27,700 bases of DNA from Oscillospiraceae bacterium (GTDB lineage: Bacteria > Bacillota_A > Clostridia > Oscillospirales > Oscillospiraceae): positions 1 to 27,700 of the forward strand of contig JAGBAI010000018.1 in NCBI GenBank assembly GCA_017939025.1. Reading direction: 5' to 3'. Position numbers and translations under genes: made by a program. Below, piece by piece: positions 1-7,778 of the stretch (its first letter is position 1; each line of letters opens with the position of its first letter). Below the pieces are notes generated by a model, which was given only the letters and a program-made list of their open reading frames with translations, did not search any database and was not told the origin of the DNA.

Positions 1-64
1 CACATCGGCCCTTTTCCCTCTGCAACCGTGTACCAAGGGCCGATGTGGGCATCGGCCCCTACGA
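1..64. repeat. Palindromic repeat, family A (cut by window edge)
   Basis: Bases 1-64 carry CACATCGGCCC, a spacer, then GGGCCGATGTGGGCATCGGCCCCTAC-type sequence. This is the right part of the same palindrome seen complete at 12921-13003 and 15157-15238. The left end lies outside the window. It ends about 25 bases before the flippase gene. Its inner spacer differs from the other two copies. Confidence 0.8.
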
Positions 65-88
65 TTCGCGTTTTATAGGAGTTTCTCT

Positions 89-1681
89 ATGTCAGAATCC
101 CAGAAAAAGCAAAACTTCCTCCAGGGCACTGCGCTGCTTGCCATGGCCACCGCCATTGTCAAGGTCATCGGCGCCCTGTATAAGATCCCCCTCAACGCCA
201 TCATCGGCGAGCAGGGCTTCGGTTATTTCAACACCGCATACGAAATTTACAATGTTCTTCTGATGATCTCCACTGCCGGCCTGCCTGTTGCCATGAGCCG
301 GATGATCTCCCAGGCCAGTTCCCTGAAGCACTACAACCAGGTGCGCCGGATCTACAACACCGCCCGGGGTATTTTCCTGGGCCTTGGTATCACGGGCACC
401 CTGCTGATGACTTTGTTCTGCCGCCAGCTGGCAGAATTTCAGAATCAGCCCGACGCCTGGGCTGCCATCGGCTTCCTGGGGCCCTGCGTGCTGCTGATCT
501 GCATTATGAGCACCTTCCGGGGCTTCTTCCAGGGCCAGAGCAATATGCTGCCCACCTCCATTTCCCAGGTTCTGGAGGCTGTGGTCAAGCTGATCGTGGG
601 TATCGTCGCAGCATGGGTGCTGCTGAAGACCACCGGCAGCGTGGCTCTGGCCGCCGGCGGCGCGATTTTGGGTGTTACCGCCAGTTGCCTGGTGTCCTCC
701 ATCTACCTCTTCGGCTGTTTCCGGAAGGTCTATCCCCATCTGGAGGCCACCACAGACAAGCCCAGATCCTTCTCTGACACTGCCAGAGGTCTGCTGATCA
801 TTGCCATTCCCATCACTCTGGGCAGCGCTGGCCTGCAATTTTTGACCATGCTGGAAACCAAGATCTACATGGGCCGTCTGCTGGAATTCTACACCCAGAG
901 CGCAGCCGACACCATGCGGGGTATCTACGGCATGACCCAGACCATCTTCAACATGCCCTGTGCCTTCATTACCCCCATCACCATTTCCATCATCCCCGCC
1001 ATTACCGCCCAGCTCACCACCTGCAATGAGAGTGAAGCCAAGGCAACCGCCGAATCCGCCATCCGCATCACCGGCCTCATCTCCATGCCCTGTGCCTTTG
1101 GCCTGGGACTTCTGGCAGAGCCGGTCACCGCATTGCTTGGCGGTTACACCGGGGACAATCTGGTACTGGCTACCCGGCTGATGACCATTCTGGGCTTCTC
1201 CATCATGTTCAACGCTGTTGTGCTGGTGACCACCGCCATCATGCAGGCCCACGGCAACGCCGGGCGGCCCGTTATCAACATGCTCATCGGCGGTCTGCTG
1301 AAACTGGCTGCGGTGTACATTCTCACCGGCAACCCCAACATCGGCATCGTGGGCACCCCCGTTGGCACTCTGCTGTGCTATATTGCCATTGCAGTGCTGA
1401 ATATTTCCTCCATCCGGCAGCTGCTGGAGCACCCGCCTGCCATTCTGAAGAATCTGGTGCGTCCCTTCCTGGCGGCACTGACCATGGGCGTATTCGTCTT
1501 TGCTTCCTTCACGGGGCTGAAGATGCTGGGCATCGACAGCCGCCTGATCCTCTGCGCCCTGCCCATCCTCATCGGTGTGGTGGTCTATGTTCTGGCCGCG
1601 GTCAAATTCAAGGTCGTCACCCGGGAGGACTGCCTGCTGCTGCCCAAGGGCGAGAAAATCGCCAAACTGCTGAAGCTGTAA
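89..1681 (+). CDS. MOP-superfamily lipid/polysaccharide flippase, SpoVB/MurJ-like
   Basis: The 530-residue protein is almost entirely hydrophobic, with about 12-14 predicted membrane segments. It begins with a short polar stretch and then a TALLAMATAIVKVIGALYKIP segment, typical of the stage V sporulation protein B / PST exporter branch of the MOP superfamily. Other family-like features are the GxxGYFNTAYEIYN stretch near residues 43-57 and STAGLPVAMSRMIS near 62-75. Members of this branch flip lipid-linked cell-wall or polysaccharide precursors across the cytoplasmic membrane. Which substrate this one moves cannot be read from the sequence. The ATG at 89 has an AGGAG site about 8 bases upstream. 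The length is normal for the family. A strong terminator follows six bases after the stop, so it ends its transcript alone. The family call is firm, the spoVB role only inferred. Confidence 0.85.
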   Translation: MSESQKKQNFLQGTALLAMATAIVKVIGALYKIPLNAIIGEQGFGYFNTAYEIYNVLLMISTAGLPVAMSRMISQASSLKHYNQVRRIYNTARGIFLGLGITGTLLMTLFCRQLAEFQNQPDAWAAIGFLGPCVLLICIMSTFRGFFQGQSNMLPTSISQVLEAVVKLIVGIVAAWVLLKTTGSVALAAGGAILGVTASCLVSSIYLFGCFRKVYPHLEATTDKPRSFSDTARGLLIIAIPITLGSAGLQFLTMLETKIYMGRLLEFYTQSAADTMRGIYGMTQTIFNMPCAFITPITISIIPAITAQLTTCNESEAKATAESAIRITGLISMPCAFGLGLLAEPVTALLGGYTGDNLVLATRLMTILGFSIMFNAVVLVTTAIMQAHGNAGRPVINMLIGGLLKLAAVYILTGNPNIGIVGTPVGTLLCYIAIAVLNISSIRQLLEHPPAILKNLVRPFLAALTMGVFVFASFTGLKMLGIDSRLILCALPILIGVVVYVLAAVKFKVVTREDCLLLPKGEKIAKLLKL

Positions 1682-1686
1682 TGCCA

Positions 1687-1716
1687 AAAACGGACACCAG
1701 TAACGGTGTCCGTTTT
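1687..1716 (+). terminator. Terminator of the flippase gene
   Basis: A 12-bp perfect stem, AAAACGGACACC (1687-1698) with GGTGTCCGTTTT (1705-1716), has a six-base loop and a T-rich 3' arm. It sits six bases after the flippase stop. It is also the left end of the 460-bp inverted repeat. Confidence 0.85.
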
Positions 1717-2116
1717 GTGCTGCCGAAAAAGTATGCTTCTTTGTAAGCGAGGGTGCGGTATATGTACTTTTCTTGCTTCGCCAAGAAAAGTACCAAAAGA
1801 AGGCGACTTAAGGAGGCGCTTCGCAAAAGGCGCCCTCCTTAAGAATCCTCCCGCCGCATCGCTGACCGACACCGGAAAATGTTCCGATTTTCCGGCGTCT
1901 ACCCGGAGAAAACCTGCAAGTTTTTGAGGGGTAAGCGTTCAAAAATCGGAACATTTTTGGACGCTGGTCAACGATGCGGCGGGAGGGGTACATAGGGGAG
2001 GGCGCCTTTTCGAAGCGCCTCCCCTATGCCGCCTTCTTTGGTTCCTTTCTTGGCGGGACAAGAAAGGAACATTTCTGCACTTCCGATTACAATAAAGCAT
2101 ACAATTTGAGCAAACC

Positions 2117-2146
2117 AAAACAGACACCATCACTGGTGTCTGTTTT
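2117..2146 (-). terminator. Terminator of the HAD gene, overlapping its stop codon
   Basis: A 12-bp stem, AAAACAGACACC (2117-2128) with GGTGTCTGTTTT (2135-2146), has a six-base loop containing the HAD stop codon (2130-2132). The 5' arm of the RNA hairpin is therefore coding sequence. It is nearly identical to the hairpin at 1687-1716 and forms the right end of the inverted repeat. Confidence 0.8.
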
Positions 2147-2834
2147 GTTGTTTTATCAGAGAAACCACATCGGTAAGGGAATCTGCTTTGGCGTAAAGCA
2201 GTTTTTTCGTCTCCTCCCCGGGCTGATCCAGATCCGGAATCATCACCGGAAGGCAGCCGGCCCGGTAAGCGGACAGGATCCCTGTTGGAGAATCCTCCAG
2301 TGCCAGGCAGTTTTCCGGGGCAAGCCCCAGCCTTTCCGCGCCCAGCAGGTAAATATCCGGTGCGGGCTTGCCGTTGGGAATATCATGACCGGAGCACAAA
2401 GCTGTGAACCGATGCAGCAAATTCACCTTTTCCAGATGTTTGCGGATGCTGTCCATGGGAGAGGAGCTGGTAATGGCAGCTGGGATGTGATGTTCGTTCA
2501 GAAAATCCAGCAACTCGTAAATCCCCGGTTTCGGTGCGATGCCATGGACAGCAGCATAAGCTTCCATCAGCTCGACCCGCTTGTTCCGCAGGGTTGTGTA
2601 ATCAACACCGGGGCCAAAGAGGGATTCCAGGTAAGGTTGTCCCCGGGTCTTTCCCAGAGAACGCATTCCCAGGGACTGCTCTGCGGTCATGGGATATCCG
2701 TAAAAATGGGCAGCCTCCCGCCAGAAGCGGGTATACAGCACCTCACTGTCCAGAACCAGACCGTCCATGTCGAATAAAACACCGAAAATGGGGCGCGATG
2801 CGCCCCATTCGGGATGATAAAATTCCAATGCCAT
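2130..2834 (-). CDS. HAD-superfamily phosphatase, beta-phosphoglucomutase-like
   Basis: A 234-residue HAD hydrolase. Motif I is FDMDG, with the nucleophile Asp22 and the acid/base Asp24. A helical cap follows. Motif II is TSSSP near residue 122, motif III is the NGKPAPD lysine near 154-160, and motif IV is ALEDSPTGI near 177-185. This is the HAD-IA, beta-phosphoglucomutase/phosphatase-like type acting on small phosphorylated sugars. Whether it is a mutase or a phosphatase cannot be decided. The ATG lies one base after the upstream GH3 stop codon with no clear ribosome site of its own, so translation is probably coupled to that gene. That pairing suggests it handles a phosphosugar from the glycosidase product (inference). 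Its last few residues and stop are encoded by the end of the 460-bp inverted repeat, so its C-terminus has been shaped by that element. Confidence 0.88.
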   Translation of the reverse strand: MALEFYHPEWGASRPIFGVLFDMDGLVLDSEVLYTRFWREAAHFYGYPMTAEQSLGMRSLGKTRGQPYLESLFGPGVDYTTLRNKRVELMEAYAAVHGIAPKPGIYELLDFLNEHHIPAAITSSSPMDSIRKHLEKVNLLHRFTALCSGHDIPNGKPAPDIYLLGAERLGLAPENCLALEDSPTGILSAYRAGCLPVMIPDLDQPGEETKKLLYAKADSLTDVVSLIKQQNRHQ

Positions 2835-2835
2835 C

Positions 2836-5073
2836 TTAGTAGGACAGGCCGAAGTTCAGCTCGTAGTAGTTGCCGTTTGCGTCACGGTAAGCATAAGCCT
2901 TGCCGTTCTCGTCCTTCAGTTCGGCGGGCATGTACTGATCCTTGTCGAAGCCGGGCACATCGTTGGGAGAGATGCAGACACCGTTTTCATTGACCGCCAG
3001 CACCTCGTCGCCCTTGGGCAGGGTGATGGGCAGCTTGCCGGTGGGGTTATAGCGGCCGAAGATCACATCCAGAGTGGCAGCGGGGTAGGTCTCGAAGCCT
3101 GCCAGCAGAGCGTCCACATTTCTTTCCACGTTACCCACCAGCCATGCCAGGGGGAAGTTGATGTTGGAGATGACCTTGCCGCCGTTGGCATGAACAGCCG
3201 CTGCGATCTGGGCGATCTTGTGGGTACCGGTGAGGGTGGTCTCCAGGTGAGTCTCCTTCATGGGACGGCAGAAGTCATCCACGTTGGGAACTTCCTTACC
3301 CTCGCAGATATCCAGCTCCAGGTAACCGGCGGTGGCAGTGAAGTAGTCGCCGGAGGAGGGATTGACAAACAGGATGGCAATGTCAGCCTCGTTATAGTCA
3401 TCGGTCAGGGTTGCATCCTGAGCAACCATTTCCCGCAGTGCGGCGGTAGCCAGCTCGCCCTGCTTTGCATCCTTCTTGAAGGCTTCCACATAAACCTTCT
3501 TCCCCTCAGCCTTCAGAGGCAGGGTGCCGTCGTTCTTCAGCAGGACAACGCTCTGGCGGTGAGCCAGCTCAGCATCGGCCCAGTACCGGGAGCCGGTGAC
3601 AATTTCCTTGGCCTTCTTGGCATCACGGTAGGTGTTCTCAAACATACCCAGCTCAAACATTTCGGTCAGAGTCCGGGTGACAGCCCGGTCAATGGCCTCG
3701 TCGTTCAGGGTGACCATATCAGGGGTGAAGCCCTCGGGCAGTTCATGGGTGTCATAGTAGCCGTTGGTTGCACGGTCGTAAGACTCACGGCCGAACGCAT
3801 TGTCATACAGGCCGGAGATCACATCCACACCGGAGTTGCGGACGGCAAAGCCGATACGCTCCGCCTCATCCAGCATTTCCACGCCCCACTTCATGTTGTG
3901 GACGATGCCGGTGTCGGAGTTGATATAGCCCTTAAAGCCCATCTGACCGCGCAAAATGTCATGAATGAACACCCGGTTGTAAGCAAAGCCATAGGGATCA
4001 AAGCGGACATCGTTACCCTCGCAGTCCTGCTGGACGCTGGACTTGGCAGCGGCGGGCTTGGAGTAGTAGGGCATGATGGAAGAGGTGTTCTTGGCAACGG
4101 CGGACTTGAAGCCGGGCATATGGTACTTCTGCAGGGAGCCGGGGGTGGCGTAGACGTTCCACTGGCCTGCGGCGTAGTGGGGGTCAAAGCCGTTTTCACG
4201 GGGGCCGCCGCCGGGGAAGTGCTTGGTGGTCACAGCCACGCCGTCATGGGTCACGCCGGCCTCGCTGCCCTGGATCCGGGGGATGATGTGCTCGGCGATT
4301 TCGCAGATCAGTGCGGGATCCTCACCGAAGGTGCCGTAGGAACGCTGCCAGCGGGGGTCGGACATGCAGTCCACCATGTACATATAGCCCTTGCGCAGGT
4401 TGGAAGCCTCCCAGCTCTCTCTGGTAGCCTCGGCCCACTTGTCGGCCACTTCAATGCCGCTGCCCTTGACGGCGGCAGCAATACCCAGAGTGCCGGGCCA
4501 GGTGGGGAACACACCGCCGGCATCGTTCATGCCGAAGACGATCTCACCGTTTTCGTTACGGGAGTTGGAAGCAGCCTGGACAGGAACGAAGCGCTCACAC
4601 TCTTCCGCAATGGCTTGCAGCTGGTTCAGATAATCTGCCAGATCATCAGGCTGGGCATTTTCCCGGAGGATGGTGTGGCGGGCCCACCATTCCTTGATCA
4701 GGGTGGAGGTGCCGGGGAGCTTCTGCTCACCGAAGATGGTCTTCTGGTTCACTTCCGCTTCATCCACGCAGCCGGATTCATCGGGAATGGCCACATGGCC
4801 CTGCAGGCGGGCAGAGGGATACTTGGGGCCCATGCGCCAGTCAGAGATGAACAGCTGGCCGATCTTCTCGTCCACAGTCAGCTTCTTCACATAAGCGGCG
4901 GCACGCTGGGCGGAAGGCAGACGCCAGTCGTTGACTTCGGAGACAACGCCGGAACCGTCAATGTCCTTAAAATACAGGCCGTCAGCCTCAATAATGGGAC
5001 GGGCCACGGTGGTGATATCGGGGCCGTTGGGATTTTTGTAGAGCTTAAAGTTTTCACTTGCTTTCTTTGCCAT
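2836..5073 (-). CDS. Glycoside hydrolase family 3 protein (beta-glucosidase/xylosidase-like)
   Basis: A 745-residue GH3 enzyme. The N-terminal barrel contains the KHFPGGG motif. The likely nucleophile Asp lies in GYINSDTG, where the family usually has SDWG or SDxG. A second domain begins around SVVLLKNDGTLPL near residue 530. The protein ends ELNFGLSY, the usual GH3 closing motif GYGLSY. No signal peptide is visible (it begins MAKKASENFKLYKNPNG), so it should act inside the cell on imported oligosaccharides or glycosides. It lacks a recognisable fibronectin-III tail. The ATG has AAAGGAG eight bases upstream. It is the first gene of a two-gene unit with the HAD phosphatase. Substrate is unknown; beta-glucosidase or beta-xylosidase are the common activities. 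Confidence 0.88.
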   Translation of the reverse strand: MAKKASENFKLYKNPNGPDITTVARPIIEADGLYFKDIDGSGVVSEVNDWRLPSAQRAAAYVKKLTVDEKIGQLFISDWRMGPKYPSARLQGHVAIPDESGCVDEAEVNQKTIFGEQKLPGTSTLIKEWWARHTILRENAQPDDLADYLNQLQAIAEECERFVPVQAASNSRNENGEIVFGMNDAGGVFPTWPGTLGIAAAVKGSGIEVADKWAEATRESWEASNLRKGYMYMVDCMSDPRWQRSYGTFGEDPALICEIAEHIIPRIQGSEAGVTHDGVAVTTKHFPGGGPRENGFDPHYAAGQWNVYATPGSLQKYHMPGFKSAVAKNTSSIMPYYSKPAAAKSSVQQDCEGNDVRFDPYGFAYNRVFIHDILRGQMGFKGYINSDTGIVHNMKWGVEMLDEAERIGFAVRNSGVDVISGLYDNAFGRESYDRATNGYYDTHELPEGFTPDMVTLNDEAIDRAVTRTLTEMFELGMFENTYRDAKKAKEIVTGSRYWADAELAHRQSVVLLKNDGTLPLKAEGKKVYVEAFKKDAKQGELATAALREMVAQDATLTDDYNEADIAILFVNPSSGDYFTATAGYLELDICEGKEVPNVDDFCRPMKETHLETTLTGTHKIAQIAAAVHANGGKVISNINFPLAWLVGNVERNVDALLAGFETYPAATLDVIFGRYNPTGKLPITLPKGDEVLAVNENGVCISPNDVPGFDKDQYMPAELKDENGKAYAYRDANGNYYELNFGLSY

Positions 5074-5141
5074 AATTCAATCTCCTTTTGTTCAGACGTT
5101 CAGACCAGAACGATACACAATAATTATGACAGATTTGCAAA

Positions 5142-5163
5142 AAAATTGCTATACAGCATTTTT
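5142..5163. promoter_or_regulatory. Possible operator upstream of the GH3 gene
   Basis: AAAATTGCT, four bases (ATAC), then AGCATTTTT forms a near-perfect dyad about 70-90 bases upstream of the GH3 start. It lies in an AT-rich stretch that must contain the promoter. A LacI- or GntR-type sugar regulator would fit, but none is encoded in the window. Confidence 0.35.
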
Positions 5164-5226
5164 TATAAAAAGAAAAAGCAAATTTTGTGGAGTGTGATAA
5201 GACAATTTGCCATTTATCGAAATGGC

Positions 5227-5368
5227 GTAGGGACCGTCCAGGAGGACGGTCCGTCGAAAAAATTGACCTCGATGGGCAATTTTTTCGTAACGTTCGCCGT
5301 ATAAATTCCAGAAATCCGCCCATTGAGGTTGGATTTCTGGGCGGACCGTCCGGGAGGACGGTCCCTAC
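5227..5368. repeat. Palindromic repeat, family C (142 bp)
   Basis: The ends are GTAGGGACCGTCC (5227-5239) and its exact complement GGACGGTCCCTAC (5356-5368). Each end also forms its own small hairpin, GGACCGTCC-(A/GG)GAGGACGGTCC. Inner arms pair around GAAATCCGCCCA and its partner. It lies in the 395-base gap between the GH3 start and the small P-loop gene. No coding sequence is seen there. Confidence 0.75.
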
Positions 5369-5428
5369 GATGATGTATTCAAACAGCCCGATAAACTGCA
5401 ATTTGCAATTCAGAGCATATATGCAAAA

Positions 5429-5454
5429 ACCGCCGCAGTTTTCACTGCGGCGGT
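5429..5454 (-). terminator. Terminator of the small P-loop gene
   Basis: A 10-bp perfect GC-rich stem, ACCGCCGCAG with CTGCGGCGGT, has a six-base loop. Read on the minus strand it is followed by a run of five T. It lies 15 bases past the stop codon at 5470. Confidence 0.9.
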
Positions 5455-5469
5455 ATGTACCGTTTTCAA

Positions 5470-5877
5470 TTACAGGTACTGCTTCAGAGCCTCGCTGGCC
5501 TCAGCGGGATCCTCGGAGATGGTGATGGTGATCTCCATGGCGTTGTCAGCAGCGAACTTGGCGCACCAGGCGATGAACTCCTCGCCGGCAGCCTTGTCAG
5601 AGCCGATGGTCTTGTACAGGTTGTCGATAAAGACGTTGGTAATATCGAAGTTACCGGCGTGCAGGCCGCTCAGGAAGCCCTTCAGCATCTCAGGGCTGTT
5701 GATGCCGTATTCCTTGGAATCAACCAGACGAACCTTATAGGTAACATCATAAGTCAGTTTTCTGCCGTACTCGATGCAGACGACGTCGCCGTGGGCTTCT
5801 GCCACAGCAGCGTGGATGGCGTCGATCAGCTTCTTGGTCTTGCCGGAGCCTTTCAGGCCCATAATAACATGAATCAT
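5470..5877 (-). CDS. Small P-loop ATP-binding protein of unknown role
   Basis: A 135-residue protein starting MIHVIMGLKGSGKTKK. It has a Walker A motif GLKGSGKT at residues 7-14 right at the N-terminus. FIDNLYKTI near residue 83 could be a Walker B-like strand. The start at 5877 is chosen over a longer upstream in-frame ATG at 5931 because AAGGAGG lies just upstream and the P-loop then sits at the usual distance from the N-terminus. No DNA-binding or transport domain is visible. It is monocistronic, with its own terminator. Short stand-alone P-loop proteins of this kind are common conserved hypotheticals in Clostridia (from memory). I assign no function beyond nucleotide binding. Confidence 0.75.
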   Translation of the reverse strand: MIHVIMGLKGSGKTKKLIDAIHAAVAEAHGDVVCIEYGRKLTYDVTYKVRLVDSKEYGINSPEMLKGFLSGLHAGNFDITNVFIDNLYKTIGSDKAAGEEFIAWCAKFAADNAMEITITISEDPAEASEALKQYL

Positions 5878-5988
5878 CGGGGTATCCTCCTTATGCCGTT
5901 GTATTTTGGCTTGTACACATTCTAACAGCAATTGTATAAATTTGCAACCACTAATTTGTTAAATTTAGAAAGGATTTTTTACTGTCCC

Positions 5989-6051
5989 AAGTTAGGAGTT
6001 AGGAGTTGGGCGATGAAAAACTCCTAACTCCTCATTCCTCACTCCTAACTT
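5989..6051. repeat. Short inverted repeat with tandem TTAGGAG units
   Basis: AAGTTAGGAGT (5989-5999) and its complement ACTCCTAACTT (6041-6051) bound the element. Tandem copies of TTAGGAG/CTCCTAA lie inside each arm. The right end overlaps the pgi stop codon (6050-6052). It can fold into a hairpin at the end of the pgi message but has no T-run. Confidence 0.7.
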
Positions 6052-7354
6052 ACACATCATAGCCCGGTTTGCCCAGCAGCTGGAACATGTTGCGCTTGTA
6101 CGCTTCCACCCCGGGCTGGTTGAAGGGATTGACTCCCAGGATGTAGGCAGACAGCGCGCAGCTGTCTTCGAAGAAATAGAACAGCCCGCCGACGGTCTGG
6201 GCATTCAACTCCCCGCAGTCAATGGTAATCACCGGCACGCCGCCATCCACATGGGCAGCAACCGTTCCCAGATAGGCCTGTTCATCCACATAATCCAGAG
6301 TTTTTCCTTCCAGATAGTTCAGATTGTCCAGATTCTTCCAGTCGCCGCCGATGGTATATTTCTGCTCCGGTGCCGCAAAACGGAGCATGGTCTCAAAGAG
6401 ATTGCGCTGTCCGTCCTGGATCAGCTGACCCAGGGAATGAAGATCCGCGGTAAATTCTGCCGTAGCAGGGAACAGGCCCTTGCCGTCCTTCCCTTCCGAT
6501 TCACCAAACAGCTGCTGCCACCAGCCGCCGAAGGACCGGAATCCCGGTTCGAAGGAGGCCAGGATCTCAACAGACTTTCCGGAGCGCAGCATCATGTTCC
6601 GTACGGCGGCATATTGCCAGACGGGATTTTCCAGAGAATGCTCGCTGCACCCTTCCTTCGCTTCGGCCGCGCCCTTCAGGATTTCCATAATGTCAATCCC
6701 CGCCACCGCCATAGGCAGCAGCCCCACGGGAGACAGTACACTATAGCGGCCGCCCACACCGGCAGGAATGGAGAAGGTCTCCCAGCCCGCCTCCGTGGCC
6801 ATTTGCCGCAGGGCCCCTTTACAGGGATCGGTAATGGCATAGATCCGCTTATTGGCCTCGTCGGTACCGTATTTGCGCTCCATCATCCACCGCAGGCCCC
6901 GGAAGGCAATGGCCGGCTCCGTGGTGGTACCGGATTTGGAAATGACGATCAGGGAAAAATCCTTATCGTCCAGCAGCGTCATCAGCTCATTCCAGTGCCG
7001 GGTGCTCAAATTGTTGCCGGCAAAGAAGATCTGAGGCTCCCCTTTCCCCCGGGTCAGATTCCGGTTGGGGCCCTGAAGCAGTTCGATGGCTGCCCTGGTG
7101 CCTAAGTAAGAGCCGCCGATACCAATGATCACGCAGACATCAGAATCCTTGCGGATCTTTTTGGCAGCTTTTTCCATGCGCTTGATTTCTTTTGTCTCTT
7201 CCCTGGTGGGAAGGTTCCGCCATTCGGTAAACTCCCCCCCGGGGCCGGAGCCATCCAGCAGGGTATCATAAGCCTGTGAGACTTCCTTTTCCATGGCCAG
7301 CAGATCCGGCAGGGAAAGCGTGCCCCAGATATTGGAAATATCCACCTGGATCAC
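6050..7354 (-). CDS. pgi: Glucose-6-phosphate isomerase
   Basis: A 434-residue protein that interconverts glucose 6-phosphate and fructose 6-phosphate in the cytoplasm. The first sugar-isomerase domain carries VIIGIGGSYLGTRAA near residue 75 and VISKSGTTTEPA near 137, which bind the phosphate. GVGGRYSVLSPVGL near 198 and GKGLFPATAEFTADLHSLGQ near 293-312 complete the active site. The length fits the short bacterial/archaeal Pgi class. The start is GTG at 7354, supported by an AAAGGA site upstream and by the normal N-terminal MIQVDISN start. It has its own promoter at 7396-7424 and stands alone. Short inverted repeats sit immediately on both sides of the transcription unit (5989-6051 and 7435-7500). 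Confidence 0.95.
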   Translation of the reverse strand: MIQVDISNIWGTLSLPDLLAMEKEVSQAYDTLLDGSGPGGEFTEWRNLPTREETKEIKRMEKAAKKIRKDSDVCVIIGIGGSYLGTRAAIELLQGPNRNLTRGKGEPQIFFAGNNLSTRHWNELMTLLDDKDFSLIVISKSGTTTEPAIAFRGLRWMMERKYGTDEANKRIYAITDPCKGALRQMATEAGWETFSIPAGVGGRYSVLSPVGLLPMAVAGIDIMEILKGAAEAKEGCSEHSLENPVWQYAAVRNMMLRSGKSVEILASFEPGFRSFGGWWQQLFGESEGKDGKGLFPATAEFTADLHSLGQLIQDGQRNLFETMLRFAAPEQKYTIGGDWKNLDNLNYLEGKTLDYVDEQAYLGTVAAHVDGGVPVITIDCGELNAQTVGGLFYFFEDSCALSAYILGVNPFNQPGVEAYKRNMFQLLGKPGYDV

Positions 7355-7395
7355 GGAATCACGTCCTTTCGTTTTTCTTGTTACACTCTATGTAT

Positions 7396-7424
7396 AGTTT
7401 ACCGTAAAAAGGACAGGAGGGCAA
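7396..7424 (-). promoter_or_regulatory. Promoter of pgi
   Basis: On the minus strand TTGCCC (7419-7424) and TAAACT (7396-7401) are 17 bases apart, about 42 bases upstream of the GTG start. This is a good housekeeping sigma promoter. Confidence 0.65.
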
Positions 7425-7434
7425 GTAATTTTTT

Positions 7435-7500
7435 AAGTTGACAGTTGATAATTGACAGTTGCGTAAAAATTTCCCACTGTCAACTTTCAACTGTCAACTG
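7435..7500. repeat. Short inverted repeat with TTGACAGT units
   Basis: AAGTTGACAGTTG at the left is complementary to CAACTGTCAACT-type sequence at the right. Repeated TTGACAGTTG units lie within each arm. It lies between the terminator of structured RNA copy A and the pgi promoter. Its design (tandem short units in inverted arms) matches the element at the other end of pgi, but with a different unit. Confidence 0.7.
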
Positions 7501-7502
7501 AA

Positions 7503-7562
7503 AATGAAGTGACCCTTGACCGTTTCAGCATGTACTCTGAAAGGATCAAGGGTCACTTCATT
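7503..7562 (-). terminator. 17-bp hairpin ending structured RNA copy A
   Basis: Positions 7503-7519 (AATGAAGTGACCCTTGA) and 7546-7562 are perfectly complementary over 17 bp. The loop holds a second stem, TTTCAG/CTGAAA. On the minus strand it is followed by ATTTTCAG. The same GAAGTRACCCTYGA arms recur at 24228-24280. Confidence 0.75.
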
Positions 7563-7582
7563 GAATTCTTGATATCTAACAT
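7553..7582 (-). CDS. Nine-codon ORF MLDIKNSMK (copy A)
   Basis: ATG at 7582 follows AGAGG by 10 bases. The peptide is M-L-D-I-K-N-S-M-K and its TGA stop lies in the 5' arm of the terminal hairpin. Copy B encodes M-M-E-P-N-N-C-M-K at the same place, also nine codons, also ending Met-Lys-stop in the hairpin. It could be a leader peptide or a tiny protein, or its likeness could come from the hairpin sequence alone. Translation is not shown. Confidence 0.35.
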   Translation of the reverse strand: MLDIKNSMK

Positions 7583-7778
7583 CTTTGGTTAACCTCTCTT
7601 TCTTAAATTCAGATGCCTTTCCCCATGACAAAAATTGAATCACTTCCGGTACTGATTTTTGGTTTGTTTATATTTTGTATATAAACGGAAGAAATTATGG
7701 AAAAGCATCCGTTTGACTCTTTGTTATGGAAAAGAGTCTTTTGTTAAGAGATCATTGGTATCACCTCTTTGTAGCTAT

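Larger units (their letters stand above)
1687..2146. repeat. 460-bp inverted-repeat element between convergent genes
   Basis: The first roughly 140 bases (from 1687) and the reverse complement of the last 140 (to 2146) align along their whole length. Each arm starts AAAAC(G/A)GACACCAGT, followed by GGTGTC(C/T)GTTTTG, GTATGCTT, TTGTAA and TTTCTTG, then CGCCAAGAAA, ACCAAA, GAAGGCG and GGAGGCGC. Inside lie two hairpins (about 1810-1842 and 2000-2030), a 15-bp perfect inverted pair (1847-1861 with 1972-1986), and inner ATCGGAACATTTT-type arms. No open frame here looks like a protein. It resembles a non-autonomous palindromic mobile repeat, but no direct target duplication is obvious. Confidence 0.75.
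7503..7772 (-). ncRNA. Structured transcript, copy A of an unrecognised element
   Basis: A promoter (7779-7806), an ordered set of hairpins and a 17-bp terminal hairpin define a transcript of about 270 nt with no sizeable gene. From its 5' end it holds: a ribosome site and start-stop ORF (ATG ATC TCT TAA, 7755-7744) whose AAGAG can pair with CTCTT just before the stop; an 8-bp stem at 7715-7722/7731-7738; an 8-bp stem GTTTATAT/ATATAAAC (7666-7673/7679-7686); then AGAGGTTAA, a nine-codon ORF and the terminal hairpin. A basic 22-codon frame at 7708-7640 is also open but has only a weak site. The order of start-stop ORF, AGAGGTTAA, nonapeptide and hairpin matches copy B at 24083-24284. I do not recognise the family. 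Confidence 0.5.

Noticed and set aside
92..1687. Minus-strand frame opposite the flippase
   Set aside because: Low-complexity Gln/Gly/His/Asp composition typical of the complement of a membrane-protein gene.
1974..2777. Plus-strand frame through the 460-bp repeat and the HAD gene
   Set aside because: It starts inside the repeat and is antisense to a clear HAD protein.
3190..5304. Long plus-strand open frame opposite the GH3 gene
   Set aside because: It mirrors the codon periodicity of GH3, is Gly/Val/Leu/His-rich without motifs, and has no ribosome site.
7640..7708. Basic 22-codon ORF (starts MLFHNFFRLY) in copy A as a possible toxin peptide
   Set aside because: Its ribosome site is weak, it has no counterpart in copy B, and the stretch is mostly explained by stems.
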